NCBI GenBank assembly: GCA_030581615.1
Contig: JAKTTT010000007.1
Span: 124,001-188,000 of the forward strand
Reading direction: 5' to 3'
DNA length: 64,000 nucleotides
Source: Alloascoidea africana
Lineage: Eukaryota > Ascomycota > Alloascoideomycetes > Alloascoideales > Alloascoideaceae
The notes under the pieces are model-generated. The model made no database searches, had not been told where the DNA came from, and worked only from the letters and a program-made list of their open reading frames with translations. The position numbers and the translations under genes are program-made. Shown here piece after piece: positions 11,141-24,200 of the stretch. How positions within the stretch are numbered: position 1 is the first letter of the stretch; every line of letters starts with the position of its first letter.

Positions 11141-11914
11141 ATGGCTTCTTCCCTTCGGATACTGAGGCAGAGAAGTCTGCCACTTGTGGGCACAAAGGTT
11201 TGGTTCCATGCTGCACCAGTTCTCTCTGCTACGAGCCTGTTAACCAGATCGGCATCAACAGCGATTAGAAGTCAGCACCAAAATATTCCACCGCCAGTGA
11301 TACCTCAGCGGGATACGGTTAAGGATGTGAATGGCAGAAAGACTTTCTTGATCGATAGATACTCCCATATCCTCAAAACCTATCCAATGATCTTGTTCTG
11401 CCATTCTAATGTGTTGGTCAAGGAAGATGACCACAAGCTCCGCCATGAACTGAAAACTATTGGCGCACAAATGTCAATTTTAAGAGGTCCCCTGTTCCGA
11501 GCAGCTCTACGGACTTATAAATTTGACGACCCGGCTAGTAAAACGGCTCATGAAGCGACTGCAGGCAAGCACTCTCCACTGGAAAAGCTATTTCGCGGAC
11601 CAACAACAGCTATCTATACACCAACCTTGAACCCAGAACAAATCAAGGCCATACTGAAGGCGCTCGACAAGTTGAAAGACCACATTTTCCTGATTGGTGC
11701 TAAAGTGGAAGAGGATGCTCTTGATGTGCCACAGGTTAATGAGCTGAAGGAGCTCCCGACTTTGGAACAGTTACATGCACAATTAGCTGGTACATTGACC
11801 ATTCTTGGGGGAGCTGGTCTTGTACAAACTCTGGAGGCTTCTGGAAAGGTGCTATATCTCACAATGGATGCAAGAAAACAAGACATGGAAGAGCCAAAGA
11901 AGGAGGAAGAATAA
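11141..11914 (+). CDS. MRPL11: mitochondrial large-subunit ribosomal protein uL10m
   Basis: 257 residues. The N-terminus (MASSLRILRQRSLPL) is rich in Arg, Ser and Leu without acidic residues, a typical mitochondrial presequence. The uL10 fold follows: TFLIDRYSHILKTYPMILFC, the helix with KEDDHKLRHELK, RGPLFRAALRTY, then GPTTAIYTPTLNP and a C-terminal segment (TLEQLHAQLAGTLTILGG). This matches yeast Mrpl11, the mitochondrial relative of bacterial L10 at the base of the ribosomal stalk. The start at 11141 is preferred over the in-frame ATG at 10988 because the presequence begins there. Confidence 0.86.
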   Translation: MASSLRILRQRSLPLVGTKVWFHAAPVLSATSLLTRSASTAIRSQHQNIPPPVIPQRDTVKDVNGRKTFLIDRYSHILKTYPMILFCHSNVLVKEDDHKLRHELKTIGAQMSILRGPLFRAALRTYKFDDPASKTAHEATAGKHSPLEKLFRGPTTAIYTPTLNPEQIKAILKALDKLKDHIFLIGAKVEEDALDVPQVNELKELPTLEQLHAQLAGTLTILGGAGLVQTLEASGKVLYLTMDARKQDMEEPKKEEE

Positions 11915-12104
11915 AAAAGTTGTTTGTACCTTTTTGTCTTGTGACGTGTGTAAATAGAGAAAAAAGACAAACCAAAAATATACGTATAAATGTATGTGAA
12001 TGAAACCCCCAATAATGTTCATGCTATGTTTAGTTTGGTATTGTGTGAAAGCATATTGGTTTTCCATTTTTTTTGGTGGTGGTGGAGGTTGAACCAAGAC
12101 CTAA

Positions 12105-13082
<978 letters not shown>

Positions 13083-14023
13083 GATCCATTTTTTAGCATG
13101 CTCTTCCACTAGGATCAGGGTGTGTATGATAGTGTATAACTAGAGTTTTTTTTTTAATTGTTGGAAGAGGAAATTGATCATGCAATATATTCCCTATTAA
13201 CAGTAAATGTTCAAACGATTTGGCAAGACCATTACAATCTCAATTTGGAAAACATCCTATTGAGAATCAAATTTTATCGTAATCAGAGAACGAAAGTCAT
13301 ACCAATTTTGTAGCGTTACTCTTGTGGAGAAAACTGGAGCAAAGCCAGGCTTAATGTAACATGTAGACATTCGTGATGATTTCAGACAGTTTAGATCATT
13401 CAATTGGATGTTTATGAGGAAGTTAGACAAGCAGTAAAAGAAAGGTCAATATGGAAAATCACTTCATGCCATTCAGATTCATCATTTCTATTCAGTCCAA
13501 TTACATGTAACACCAAGAGAATTTGTAAATTAATTTGCCAAGTACTGAACAACCAAGTTCATGTATGTACATGAAAACCATGGCTATGCAATTAAAGGAG
13601 AAATAACAGATAATTTTAAAAAGCAAATCTAGCATCTAAATAGACTGTATTACAGACAATTACAAAATGATGTGCTCCCATAACTGCAATCTCGGATGAA
13701 TATTACACCGATGCTATAGGTTAGTAGTTCTTATGCAAACAGGCTTGGATTAGGATAAATTATGATAAAAAAAAATCTAAAACTATCAATAAACAAACCA
13801 GAAATGGTCTAGTACACTCCCACTTTTGTTTGTTACAACAATTGTGATAAAGCACATAAGATATCGAGCGCGCGTATTTAGAAAAGATTATACATGGAGG
13901 GACTTGAATCGTTTAGTCCTTTTCTGTTTTTCCAGACAACTCATTACCTTTCTTTGTTGTGTCAATGTACTATTCGACAATATATATTTCACAATTTTGG
14001 CACCGTGCTTTTCCCTATGGTTA
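13083..14023. other. convergent AT-rich intergenic region
   Basis: About 940 bp between the 3' ends of TRM8 and the Pumilio-family gene. No gene, RNA or repeat seen. From here to about 17.6 kb the DNA is more AT-rich than the flanks. Confidence 0.6.
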
Positions 14024-15818
14024 TTAACTGTACAAAAAAAAACACCCAAAGTCAGTATAAATTAAAAAACAATAACTTTCACAAAAAAAAGACTTGCTCT
14101 CATTTAAAAGTTTCCCATTGTCTTGCAAACACTCATCAATAAATCGTTGTCTTCCATTGAACTTATCACTGTTTAACAATGCCAATACAACCTGATAGGC
14201 AATATTATGGGTAGAATACTCAAAAATGTTTTCTAATATGAGATTTACCAATTTTTCAGCATATTCCATTTCGGATTGAAGGAGAACAAGACGCGCAATT
14301 TGATAACCGTTTGAAGATCGAATGAAATTGTCTGCTTTTGTAATGATCTCCGTCACTATGGGCTTCTAAAAAGCGACAAAACGTCTTAGTCACAAAAAAT
14401 TCCCTGTGTTGTAAAAAAAATTTCATACATGATTACCTGAGCTTGAACTGTTCAAAATCAAAAGTAGGACAGTTCTTCTTAGCTCACACGCCATCATCAT
14501 GTCCCATCGATCTTGCATGTTAAAACATACAGAATCCAAAACACGTTTCGGAATAGATCCCCATTTCCTTTGTACGAGCTTTTCCCAAACATGGCTCGCA
14601 TATTTATGTTTAAGAGTCGGTTGAAGATTCTTCAACAGTTCATGAACTATGGAATCAACAACGGCATCAGAAACACGATCTAGCGCTTGTTGTAAAACAA
14701 AGCATCCATATTTGTTTAATGCCAAATACAGTACATTTTCAGGTATAACTGTTGAAAGTGTTTGGATTTGTTCATCTGTACCATGGATAAAACAAGCTTG
14801 AATTAGAAAGTTGCCATAGACATGAACCATTAGATTTAATGTATACTGGGAAGCAGCTCGTATAATTCTTTCCTTATCAATACAACTTCCTTGACTAACT
14901 TTTTGTTGTAAGAAAAGAGAAGCTTGTCTTTGATCATCACTAAGGAGAATTTTATGTACAACCAATCGATAAACCTTTTTACGAATAGTTAACATAAAAC
15001 TTTCTCCTTTGTTTTTGTTTAGGTAAATAAAACTCACATCAAGATCCAATGGCATAGTCTGTTTCAAAAGTTTTACATAGTTGATTCCATCTTTCGAAAA
15101 CAAATGTTTACATTTCCTCTGTGTATTCGTTTTCATTTAGCAAAGATAGGTACAAAAAAAAAAAAAAAAAAGGTATGAGAATTGAACAATATCATACCGC
15201 CAAATCACGAAGAACATCTCTTGAAAGATTTTGGAGTTTGAAGTCGTTTTCTGTATATACGTTTTTATCTCTCAACTCTCGTTTTTCTCTTGAATCCAGG
15301 TTTTTGGTGAAACAGGATATGGAGTTTTTGTGACGGAACTGAAGGGATGGAACATGATGACACATTGATCTCACATCTCTAGTCATGGGATTTATCGTAT
15401 TGTAAAATTTTGAATACTCTGAGTCCATCATATATGTGTTGTAATGAAGCGCGGGCAACTTTTGAACATCTGTGTTCCTCCTCAATTGAGGTTGAATCGA
15501 CTTTGGACATGTCCAAAAGTCTTCCATTTCAATCCCGGTTTTAGCGCTGCTTTCACACACAGGGAAAAACCGACTTTTCTGGTTTTCAGAGACAGTTGAT
15601 GCAACAGTTATTGGAGCATTTTGATTCCACAATTGTCGTTGTGGTTCATCATGTTCACAAAAGTTTCCACTTGTGGTTGTTATGTTTTCTAAAGAAAGCG
15701 CTTTTCTCAATGCGGTTGGCAAACAGTGTTTCGCTAAATCATCTTCCAAACCAGTAGTGATTATCTTATTATTCCAGGTGAAAGTTGGATTGAGATTGGG
15801 AATAGTTGTTGAATTCAT
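14024..15818 (-). CDS. Pumilio-family (PUF) RNA-binding protein, three exons
   Basis: Exon 1 is 15818-15198, exon 2 is 15118-14429 and exon 3 is 14365-14024. Both introns (79 and 63 nt) start GTATGA, fall between codons, have GCTAAA/GACTAAG branch-like sites and end in CAG or TAG. The joined protein is 550 residues. The first 200 residues are low-complexity. The rest contains degenerate PUF repeats, seen as VHVYGNFLIQACF, LNKYGCFVLQQALD, KHKYASHVWEKLVQ and SSNGYQIARLVLLQ, spaced about 36-40 residues apart. PUF proteins bind mRNA 3' untranslated regions and control decay or translation. Five repeats are convincing and others may be too diverged to count by eye. It does not clearly match Mpt5, Puf3, Puf4 or Puf6. 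The AT-rich composition sets it apart from PCF11 and the zinc-finger gene. Confidence 0.75.
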
Positions 15819-16190
15819 TCTGTGTTATTAATCATCCTATTGAACCTATACCACTTTTTAAGTAGAAAGATGTGAGACTTTGTGAAGAATAGGCTTTAAA
15901 TATGCACACAAAAAGATAATTTTGTTTTTTTTTCAAGAAAGGGAATGCTCAACATTATCAAGCTATTGGTACAGAACAAACACTCTATCTATATACAAAA
16001 CTTTTTGACGAGTCTTTTTTTAAATTCCTTTAATCTCAAAAAGAAGAGGCTCCAGACAAGAGGATGAACAAAAGTGTAACAGTTATAGTATTGCAATTTA
16101 TCAAAATAAAAGCAGATAGAAAAAAAAAAAAAAAAAAATTCGAAAACATTAGCCAGCACAAACAAACAAGCCACAGAAACAATCCGGAAC
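15819..16190. other. intergenic region upstream of the PUF gene
   Basis: 372 bp of AT-rich DNA with long A/T runs. It holds the PUF promoter and the 3' end of GGC1. Nothing else seen. Confidence 0.6.
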
Positions 16191-17324
16191 TCATTTTCCA
16201 GATCCAACAAGTCTATCAAATGCAGGGATCAAAGTTTGAGCAAGTGCAAAGCTAAAGACCAATTTAGGACCAGTTGTTAACAATTTTGGTGTTAAACCTT
16301 TGAAAAAAGAGGCAAAACCTTCATTTTTAGCCATATTTTTCAAAATTGTGAAACCGGATTCAGGATTATCAAAGTTTCTATTTTGGATTCTAGTTTTGAT
16401 AACGTCCAAAGGAGCAGAAACAATTAGAGAAGCAGAGGCGCCAAAAATCGAGGCAACAAAGTTTTGAGTCCATGTAGCGCTTGAATAATCCTGTAATTTG
16501 AACAAGTACTCTTTTGCAAAAGCATTACCACCAAACAGGGCAAAAGAACCGGGGGCATTTCGAGCAGCGGTCCAACCCCATCCTCTATAAAGACCCAAAC
16601 CTTCATCTGAAAGGATTTTGAAAAAACCGCGTCCTTTGAAAGCTTCAGGGTTTGTCTGACGTTTGATTTTGAGAACATCCAAGGGCAAAAGCACAATTTC
16701 ACCAATACCGATCAAAGAACCAGCAGTGGCAGACATGAGTGCTTTCCCAGTTTTCTTACCAAAAGCATTTTCAAAATCGGATCCATAATTTTTAAACAGT
16801 GACTCATTCACAAACGGTTGACCACCGTATTTGTAAACCCGTTGTAGGATTTTGTAACAGGCAGCGTAACCCAGACCGGGGAACAATGTGAAAACACGTC
16901 TGGCGATGGGGACTTCGGCGAACTCTCTGAATATGACTTTGTTGAGCTTTGACACCGAGTCGACTCTGGTGTGGTTGCTCATCAACCTTTTGGAAATTGT
17001 ATCAACCTATGTCCGGTCCGGTCCCATTAGCACACATATCACCATTAAAGACCGAGATGTCTAAGAATGACACTCCAGATTCAGTTCAAGATGAAGTGGT
17101 TTTAGATCTTGGATACTTACCGGGTGGAAAACACCGATCTCACAGATTCCAGCAGAGGCTAGATATCACAAAAATTAATAACACGAGCTGTTAGTGGTCA
17201 AAATCCCCCCTTTGCCCATACAGATATCGGCAAAACGGAGCACCAGAATACAAATAAACATACCTGAGCCGAGAACTCTGGCAATGCCACTTTGCTTTTT
17301 ATCAGCGTTTGAAGGAGGAGACAT
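16191..17324 (-). CDS. GGC1: mitochondrial GTP/GDP carrier, three exons
   Basis: Exon 1 is 17324-17264 (61 nt), exon 2 is 17158-17121 (38 nt) and exon 3 is 17006-16191. The introns are 105 and 114 nt with GTATGT and GTAAGT donors. The protein is 304 residues, the length of yeast Ggc1. Splicing is fixed by homology: joining gives RVLGS|ASAGICEIGVFHP|VDTISKRLMSNHT, the first carrier signature (PVDTISKR), only when these sites are used. Two more signatures follow, PLDVLKIKRQ and PLDVIKTRIQ. Ggc1 exchanges GTP and GDP across the inner mitochondrial membrane and affects mitochondrial iron and DNA maintenance. The 38-nt middle exon encodes most of the first half of transmembrane helix 1. It is divergent from PCF11. 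Confidence 0.96.
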
Positions 17325-17792
17325 CTATAACAAATTCGAAAATCCAGAGAGTTTAAGAAGAGAAAAGAAAGAGTGTGTGAAAACAACTTTTTTTTTGGTT
17401 TTTGGTTTTCAACACCCCAATTTTTTTGGAGATTTTTTTTGGTTAAAAAAAAAAAACAGGATTTGTGCGCAAGTGGCATGTACGTTGTGCGCATAATAAA
17501 GAAACCATCGATTTTGTGGGCAAATTCGCCCGCCATCTTCCACAATATCAATTACCAGAGCTTTTTTCGATAACAATTTACTCTAACCGAGTAGGATTCT
17601 TCTTGTTTCAAGCACTAGGGAATAACGAACTCCATCCCTTCTTTATTTTCCCCCCCACTTATTTATTCATTTTATTTTTGGTATTTGGTATTTGGTATTT
17701 TGTTTCTGTTTCTGTTTCTCCTATTGTAATTGTTATTCACACACACCCTTAAAAAGTTCAAGTTGAGCTGAGTAGCGTGTATCCAGACAGAT
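17325..17792. promoter_or_regulatory. divergent promoter GGC1 / PCF11
   Basis: 468 bp of T-rich and pyrimidine-rich DNA, with poly(dT) tracts near 17390-17450 and repeated TGGTATT/TTTCTG words at 17675-17720. Poly(dA:dT) tracts of this kind are common nucleosome-excluding promoter elements. Confidence 0.55.
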
Positions 17793-19475
17793 ATGTCTCA
17801 AGAGGATTTGGATAATTTGCAACAGGACTATTATGAGTCATTGGAGGATTTAACATTCAACTCTCGACCGCTTATTCAAAACCTGACGGTTTTGGCTCAG
17901 GAGACGGATGTCAAGTTGGCTACTGCTATTGTACGGGCTGTGGAACAACGGATAAACAAGGTAAGTCTAAGTTTTGTGTATTATATGAGATATGAAGATG
18001 CTAATTTTTATGGGTAGTGCGTTCCTGAACATAAACTGTTTGCACTGTACGTGCTGGATTCTATTTGCAAGAATGTGGGTTCACCGTATCCGCAACTTTT
18101 CGGCAAGAATCTGTTCAAGACTTTTTCCAACGCGTATAGAGTTGTGAATGAGCATACTAGGAAAGAATTTTCAAAGTTGTTTCAAACTTGGAAAAATGGG
18201 GGTGGCAGTGGAGGTGGACCACTCTTTGTTGCAGAGCCGATGAAAGAGATTGAAACATTTTTAATACGGGCGCGAACCACGATGGTCGCGAGACAACAAC
18301 AGAGTCAACAGACCCAGGTCCAGAGTGTTTTACAACAGGGGAGTCAGGTTCTGACGAGATCGAATCCAACGGTCCAGAGTTTACTCAAGGATATTGAGAG
18401 CTTGGCCGAGGTTATAAAGGCGAAACTCAACATTGTGCCGGACAGACGATCGCGAGAACAGCTCGAAGTTTTGGGGAACTTGAAGAAAGTGGTTGCGGGT
18501 TCTGATTTTGCCACGGAGCAGGTGCCCACGATCCAAACACAGATTTCGGGGATGATGAAGACGGAGCTGGGCAAGTTGAACGAGGCCAGTCGCAAACAGC
18601 AGCAGCAGCAGCAGCAGCAGTCATCGTTTGTGCCTGCGACGGCGGCGTCTGTGAAGCCCGAGATTCAGAATGCCCAGGTGGTGATGCAGTCTCTGTTGTC
18701 GGGACTGGCGCCTCAGACTCAGCAGGCTCCAGCTCGAACGGCTGGACAGACTCAGTTGGGCTCGTTGATGGGTCTAGGAGCGTTGGGAGCTCCACTGGCT
18801 CCAGTTCAGCCTCAGCAGCAGCCTCAGCAGCCTCAGCCTCAGCAGCAGCAGCAGTTCCCAGGAGTGGATATAAACAACCTATTCAGTTCATTACTACAGC
18901 AGCAACAGCAGCAGCAACAGCAGCAACAGGCTATTCCTCCCCAAGTCACGAATTTACTATCTGCTTTACAGTCTACTGGGCTAGTATCTGGCATAAGTAA
19001 TGATAATAGTAGTAATAGAAATAACATGAGTAATAACAGTAGTAACGAGGGGGGGAATAGCAATGGCACTGGAACAGCAAACACAGCATCAACAGGAATG
19101 ATGAACATGGGCATGAATCTGAATATGAATATGGGAATGGGAATGGGAATGGGCATGGGCATGGGCATGGGGATTGGCTTTGAGATGGTAGAACTTACTG
19201 AACAGTCTTTGGCAACACCACGGGCCACACTTGTGTATCTACTATACCAAAACATGGCACAAAAATGTAGCACATGTGGCAAACGGTTTCGGGACGATTC
19301 TCAAGGCCGTAAAGAGCGCCAATTACATATGGATTGGCATTTTCGAGTCAACAGCAAGTTGCGTGATGAACAACAGGTCCAGTCCAGAAACTGGTACCTG
19401 GATGAGATGAAGTGGATAGCGTTCCGGGACGCGGAGGTGTTGGGACTGGAAGCTTCGCCGGACGGAGCTGGACCG

Positions 19476-19515
<40 letters not shown>

Positions 19516-19982
19516 CTGGGGGGTCCGGTGCGGGATCCGGTGCCGCTGGAGTCGCCGGTGTCGCTGGCGAAGGGGTTCGTGAAGCTGGCGACGGGGGCGC
19601 GATGGTTGGGATTGGGCGCGAGCCGTCTGCGGCGGACTACTCGCGGCACATTGTGGCGGTTCCGGGCAACAGCAAGTCGACGATCAAGACGTGTTCGATT
19701 TGCAAAGAGAAGCTGGTGGCGACGTGGAGCGACGAGCACGAGGACTGGGTCTGGACGAACGCGGTCAGCGTGGGCGGCAAGGTCCACCACGCGAGCTGCT
19801 ACTTTGACACCCAGAAGAAGGGCAGCCCTGGCACTAAGACGAACACAAGTGCAAATCCCACGAGCAAGGCCTCGTCCTCGCCGCTGCTGCCTTACAACCT
19901 GTCGGAGATCATCGCGTCGGTGAAGCGCAAGGTCGGCGATGAGAGCCCATCCCGGCGGTTGAAGCGAGAGAAGGTGGAATAA
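17793..19982 (+). CDS. PCF11: cleavage and polyadenylation factor IA subunit Pcf11, two exons
   Basis: Exon 1 is 17793-17960 and exon 2 is 18018-19982. The 57-nt intron has a GTAAGT donor, a GCTAAT branch-like site and a TAG acceptor. The protein is 710 residues. Residues 1 to about 135 are the CID domain that binds the Ser2-phosphorylated C-terminal repeats of RNA polymerase II (LYVLDSICKNVGSPYPQLF is characteristic). Polyglutamine-rich linkers follow, with runs near 185, 250-265 and 280-300. Two zinc-binding sites appear near residues 473 (CSTCGKRF...HMDWHF) and 615 (CSICKEKL...HHASCY), flanking the Clp1-binding region as in the yeast protein. Pcf11 couples 3'-end cleavage to termination. 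Gly-Met and Gly-Leu dipeptide runs come from hexanucleotide microsatellites. Confidence 0.95.
19481..19516 (+). repeat. in-frame GGCTCG hexanucleotide microsatellite in PCF11
   Basis: Six tandem GCTCGG units encode a Gly-Leu run between the two zinc-binding sites of Pcf11. Confidence 0.8.
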
Positions 19983-20270
19983 TGCCTTGTGTCCCGGCGG
20001 ATCATCCTCTCCTATACACTATGTACAAAAATAAAAAAATACGAAATACGAATATTCATTGTGTAACCACGAGTTGTGGTAGTTGGACTGGATCAGACCA
20101 CCTGGATCCTCGATCCAGAGTTCTCCAGAATCGTAGTCGAGAATCGTAAATCCAAACAGTTTGAGCATTTCAGCTTTCAAAAAGGTTCAAAAGGCCTAAA
20201 CTCGAAGCGCTTGTGGAGGCAGTGGGGAAACAGAAAAGCTCAATCGGCGCTTGCTTTTTGCTCTCTTTCT

Positions 20271-20296
20271 CAGATTCAGATTCAGATTCAGATTCA
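20271..20296. repeat. (CAGATT)n microsatellite
   Basis: About four perfect hexamer units, followed by ACTCAC/GCTCAC hexamer variants to about 20320. Confidence 0.85.
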
Positions 20297-20605
20297 TGTT
20301 CACACTCACGCTCACACTCATACTTCCATCCCAAACGCCAATCCAGTTGAACCCCCGTTTTACTCTATTCCTATCACACAAACTTGTGGAAACAAACAAC
20401 AGGAACAGGAAATCTTGTCGTCGGGTAAACAAAGCAGAATCGAAAATAAACGTTGCACATACGAGCAAGTGGGGTACGTCCAGCTGCACGTCCAGTGGGG
20501 TACAGTAGCAGCAGCGGTGGGGAAAAGCCCTGCATTCACACGCATGGGACAGCAGGGTTTGGCCGTATCCGTGCGGTGCGGTGCAGTTCAGTGCAGTGCA
20601 GTGCG

Positions 20606-20635
20606 GTGTCGTGTCGTGTCGTGTCGTGTCGTGTC
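20606..20635. repeat. (GTGTC)6 pentanucleotide repeat
   Basis: Six perfect tandem GTGTC units, preceded by GTGCA-type variants from about 20580. Confidence 0.9.
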
Positions 20636-20880
20636 GACCGGACCGGTTCCGGCACCACAGGAACGATTTTTTGCCTCTTCAGGTAGTAAATGCCCCGGTT
20701 CCAGAGACGGAGTCCATACCGCTGAAAAAAAACCGGACGTGGTGGTGTCGGGACCAAACACGAACAAGAATACTCACTACCAACCAAGACAAGTTTTTCG
20801 CTCTTTCTAGTCAGAACCAACGAAAACTGAACTGGGTAGAGATTTAGTTTGAGTTGATCGCACGGAGGCACGGAGGCACG

Positions 20881-20948
20881 TTCAGATTCAGATTCAGGTT
20901 CAGATTCAGATTCAGCTAAGCTAAGCTCAGCTGAGTTGAGTTGAGTTG
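20881..20948. repeat. (TTCAGA)n followed by (CTAAG)/(TTGAG)n repeats
   Basis: Five to six TTCAGA or TTCAGG hexamers run into CTAAG units and then TTGAG pentamers, forming a compound microsatellite. Confidence 0.8.
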
Positions 20949-21228
20949 AGCGGGAGCAGCGCTGAGGAGAAGCCAAAAGGGGTGGGGTACAAAATACAAG
21001 TAAGATACCACCACAAACAAAAAAGCACAAAATGGTAGTAAAAAAGAATAGATTCTTTTAGAGCATTGGGAAAACAATACTAAATACTAAATACTAATAC
21101 TATATAGTCAAAGTGATACGTAAAATGCAAATTACACCGTAAGAAAAGACAACAAGACGTGATGTGATGATGATGGAAAGAGAAAGAAAAAAGTACAAAC
21201 AAGAGTTTCTAATGTATATTCGTTTGCT

Positions 21229-24200
21229 TCATGTGCTCTGTTTCGTGGATTGGGTCTCTGCAACGCTAACGTTGTTCAGAAGCCGCTTCATATCAGATAT
21301 TGAACTGGAGATGGGCATAGACACAGACACAGACACTGAACTGGAGCTGGAGGAGGAGCCACTGGAGGATGAACTGGAGGAGGCACACTCGCCGCTGTTG
21401 TTTCTCCTCAACGGGACTCCTAACCCTAACCCCAACCCCAACCCCAGTTCCAGACCCAACGGGTCCTGAACATTGCTAGCACTGGGCATTGTTGTTGTTG
21501 TTTTGGGGAACTGATTTGTTCTGGATGGCTCGTCTCGGGGAACGCTGGATGAGGCCGCAGATACGGACGCCAGTGTAGAGAGTGGTGTTAATGACATGAG
21601 CGGTGACAATTCTGTGCCTGCACTCGTGCCAGCACCCATGCCCGCACTGGTCTTTGAAATGCTATGGGCTTGTGGTTCTGTCAGGGGAAGCGTACATGCG
21701 GGACGAGGGGTTTGTGGTATGTCGTGAGAAGTGATAATCGGAGGAAGCTTTGGGGTTGGGTATAAACAAGGCGAGGATGGACTTTTCGCAAGCTCATTGT
21801 GTGGGCCTACAGTATGTAACTGTTTCGCGGAAGCCGATTTTGTCATTGTGGTTGTGGTTGTGGTTGTGGTTGTGGTTATTGGAGGAGGAGCCTTATGGAT
21901 CAGATTCTCAACCTTGACGTTTTTGAAACTATAGTCAAAGATTTGAGGAAATTGTTCTATTTGTGAATAACCACCGGTTGTCGTTGTCGTTGTCGAGGAG
22001 GTACTTGGAGATCCACGTAGAGACATGGCCATTGATAACGATTCTGTTCGTTGGTGCTTTTGTTGGTATGGATAAGCTGGACTCATGTTCATGTTCATGT
22101 TTCGGATCTCTCTTTGACTGATTGAATGCGAGCGTACACGTTTATTGTTCTGGTTCAAAATCACAACATCTCCTCCATTTGCGTTAGCGTGAGTGTGTGT
22201 ACTCGATGATGAGTTTGGGGTCGGTGGAGTCGAGACAACAACAGCAGAAGTGCTGGCGCTGGCGCTGGCGCTGACGCTGGATGATGCGTGGTCGACTTTG
22301 AATTGTAACTGGAGGTTTATCGACTGTTCCAAAAAAACAACCGATTTTTCCAATTTTGGCAGCACGTCTCCGTACTGTAACGATAACCTCCCCAACAATT
22401 GTAACAGTCGTTGCCATTTCCGGATAACCATTGTCGTGATAAAGTTCCCCTGGTGCTGTTGTGGGTATTGATGAAGTGGTGGTGGTGGAGGAGGTTCATA
22501 ATACCCATTCAAACTTGTGTTTGCAGATAGCATCACTCTCAAACATTCCAAAACCTGTCGATCTTTGGGATCCATGTTTTGAGGACACGTCAATTGAACA
22601 ATTTCGAGGTTATAGACATATATGGCAGTGACTATAAACAGTTGGAGGTATACCCAGACAATCTCAAATGACTGTGTTAAATGGCTCTGGCGGAATGCCA
22701 TGTAAAGACTTTCGTCATCAACGAGTAGTAACGTCAATAGGTGTGTGAAAAGAGTGGATTGGACCAGGAAAGAACGATAGGATCCGATTCGCTCTGTATG
22801 TTGGTTGATATTGTTATTGATGATTGTCAACATGGACGAGTACATTTCCTCAACAGAGACATCTGCAAGTGCACTTCTCAGTGTTCCAAAGTTGAGATGC
22901 AGTGCCTGTTCCACATGGCAGCACTCGAGTACGGCACAGGACTCGAACACCAGTGGGTGAAGGTGGTTCACGAGCTGATTTAGAAGCGAAAGTGGGTGTT
23001 TGAACGTGTTTTCGACTGCGGGAGTCAGCGCTACATCGGGACTAACACTAACACTAGCACTAGAACTAGCACCAGTGCCAGTGCTATGTCCAGTGTGAAT
23101 GTTGGACAGATTCAAGGTGAGGACGCCATGGATGAAAGAATTGTGTCCCGTGGCGCTAACCTCGGGCTCAAAAGTCGTCGTTACAAGGTCGCTAAAACTT
23201 GCCAGCACCTGGGGTCTATTCGGGTTCGGGATATCTGCGAGGTTGTTGTATATGGCTGCAGCGAGAATTCGTTTGCCAAAGTTTGAGACCATGGTGGATA
23301 GCAAATTGGGCGAGTTTATGATGAGGGCCGAATAAACTGCGCCGAATTTGGGCTGTGATAGTGCGGACTGGCCTGTGGATTTGTTCAGATTCAGGTTCAG
23401 ATTCATGTCGAGCCAGAACTGACGGTCGTGTAGATGCTGGAACAGAACCTCTGAGCAGGGCATGACCACGTTGTGGAGCTGTGGCAGGCCGATTTTCATC
23501 TCCACGCCGAAGAAGAGCGAGTAGTTGGACATGAGCAGGTAGATTGCAAAGATTGTGCGTTTGAGCGTTTCCACGTTCTGCCAGGTGTGCCATGCCAGAT
23601 GGATCGATTGGGCTTGGGCCTGGGCTTGGGCCTGGGCCGTCAGGGCTTCGTACTGGACCAGCAGCACTTTGAACTGGTCGTTGAGAAACGCCAGCAGGCG
23701 GTCGATGTCCACGCCGCCGTGGTCTCGTTCTCGCTCTCGCTCCCGCTCTCGCTCCGGGTGCCGCTGGAAGGTCAGAGACAGGTAGAGCAGGGCCAGGTGG
23801 ACCGCGGGCAGCGACGGCGAGCAGTCCAGGTGGGCCCGCACCCGTGCGAGCAGCGGGCTGCCTGGCGGCAGCGCGCCCCGGAGCTGGGCCCCGATGCAGC
23901 AGCAGGCCCAGTACAGCGGCGTGTCGGGCGCGACGGACGCGACGGGCAGAAACGGCAGGTGTGGGTGGCACCGCAGAACGTAGGCCGCAAAGTCGGAGTA
24001 GCCGGGCGTGGAGATCGCGAGACGGGGCAGCCCTGGGACAGGCGCTGCCACAGGTCCCGTGGCAGGTCCTGGGGCAGGACCTGTGGGAGGTGCTGGCAGA
24101 TCTGGCTTGTGGGCTGGGGCCCGGGCCGCACGGGACGGTCTGGCGAGGGGCTGTTCGTGGTGGTCCGTGGTGGGCGGCAGCAGGCCCGTGGTGCAGTTGC

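Larger units (their letters stand above)
19983..21228. other. convergent intergenic region rich in microsatellites
   Basis: 1.25 kb between the 3' ends of PCF11 and the zinc-finger gene. Frames up to 244 codons exist but are made of repeat-derived peptides and have no domain. It contains several short tandem repeats, listed separately. No RNA gene recognised. Confidence 0.6.

Noticed and set aside
20076-20810. 244-codon frame downstream of PCF11
   Set aside because: The peptide is largely made of microsatellite translations and starts in the 3' flank. No domain or gene context supports it.
21421-21446. Telomere-like CCCTAA/CCCCAA run
   Set aside because: It is coding DNA for a Gly-Leu run near the C-terminus of the zinc-finger protein and is flanked by ordinary coding sequence.
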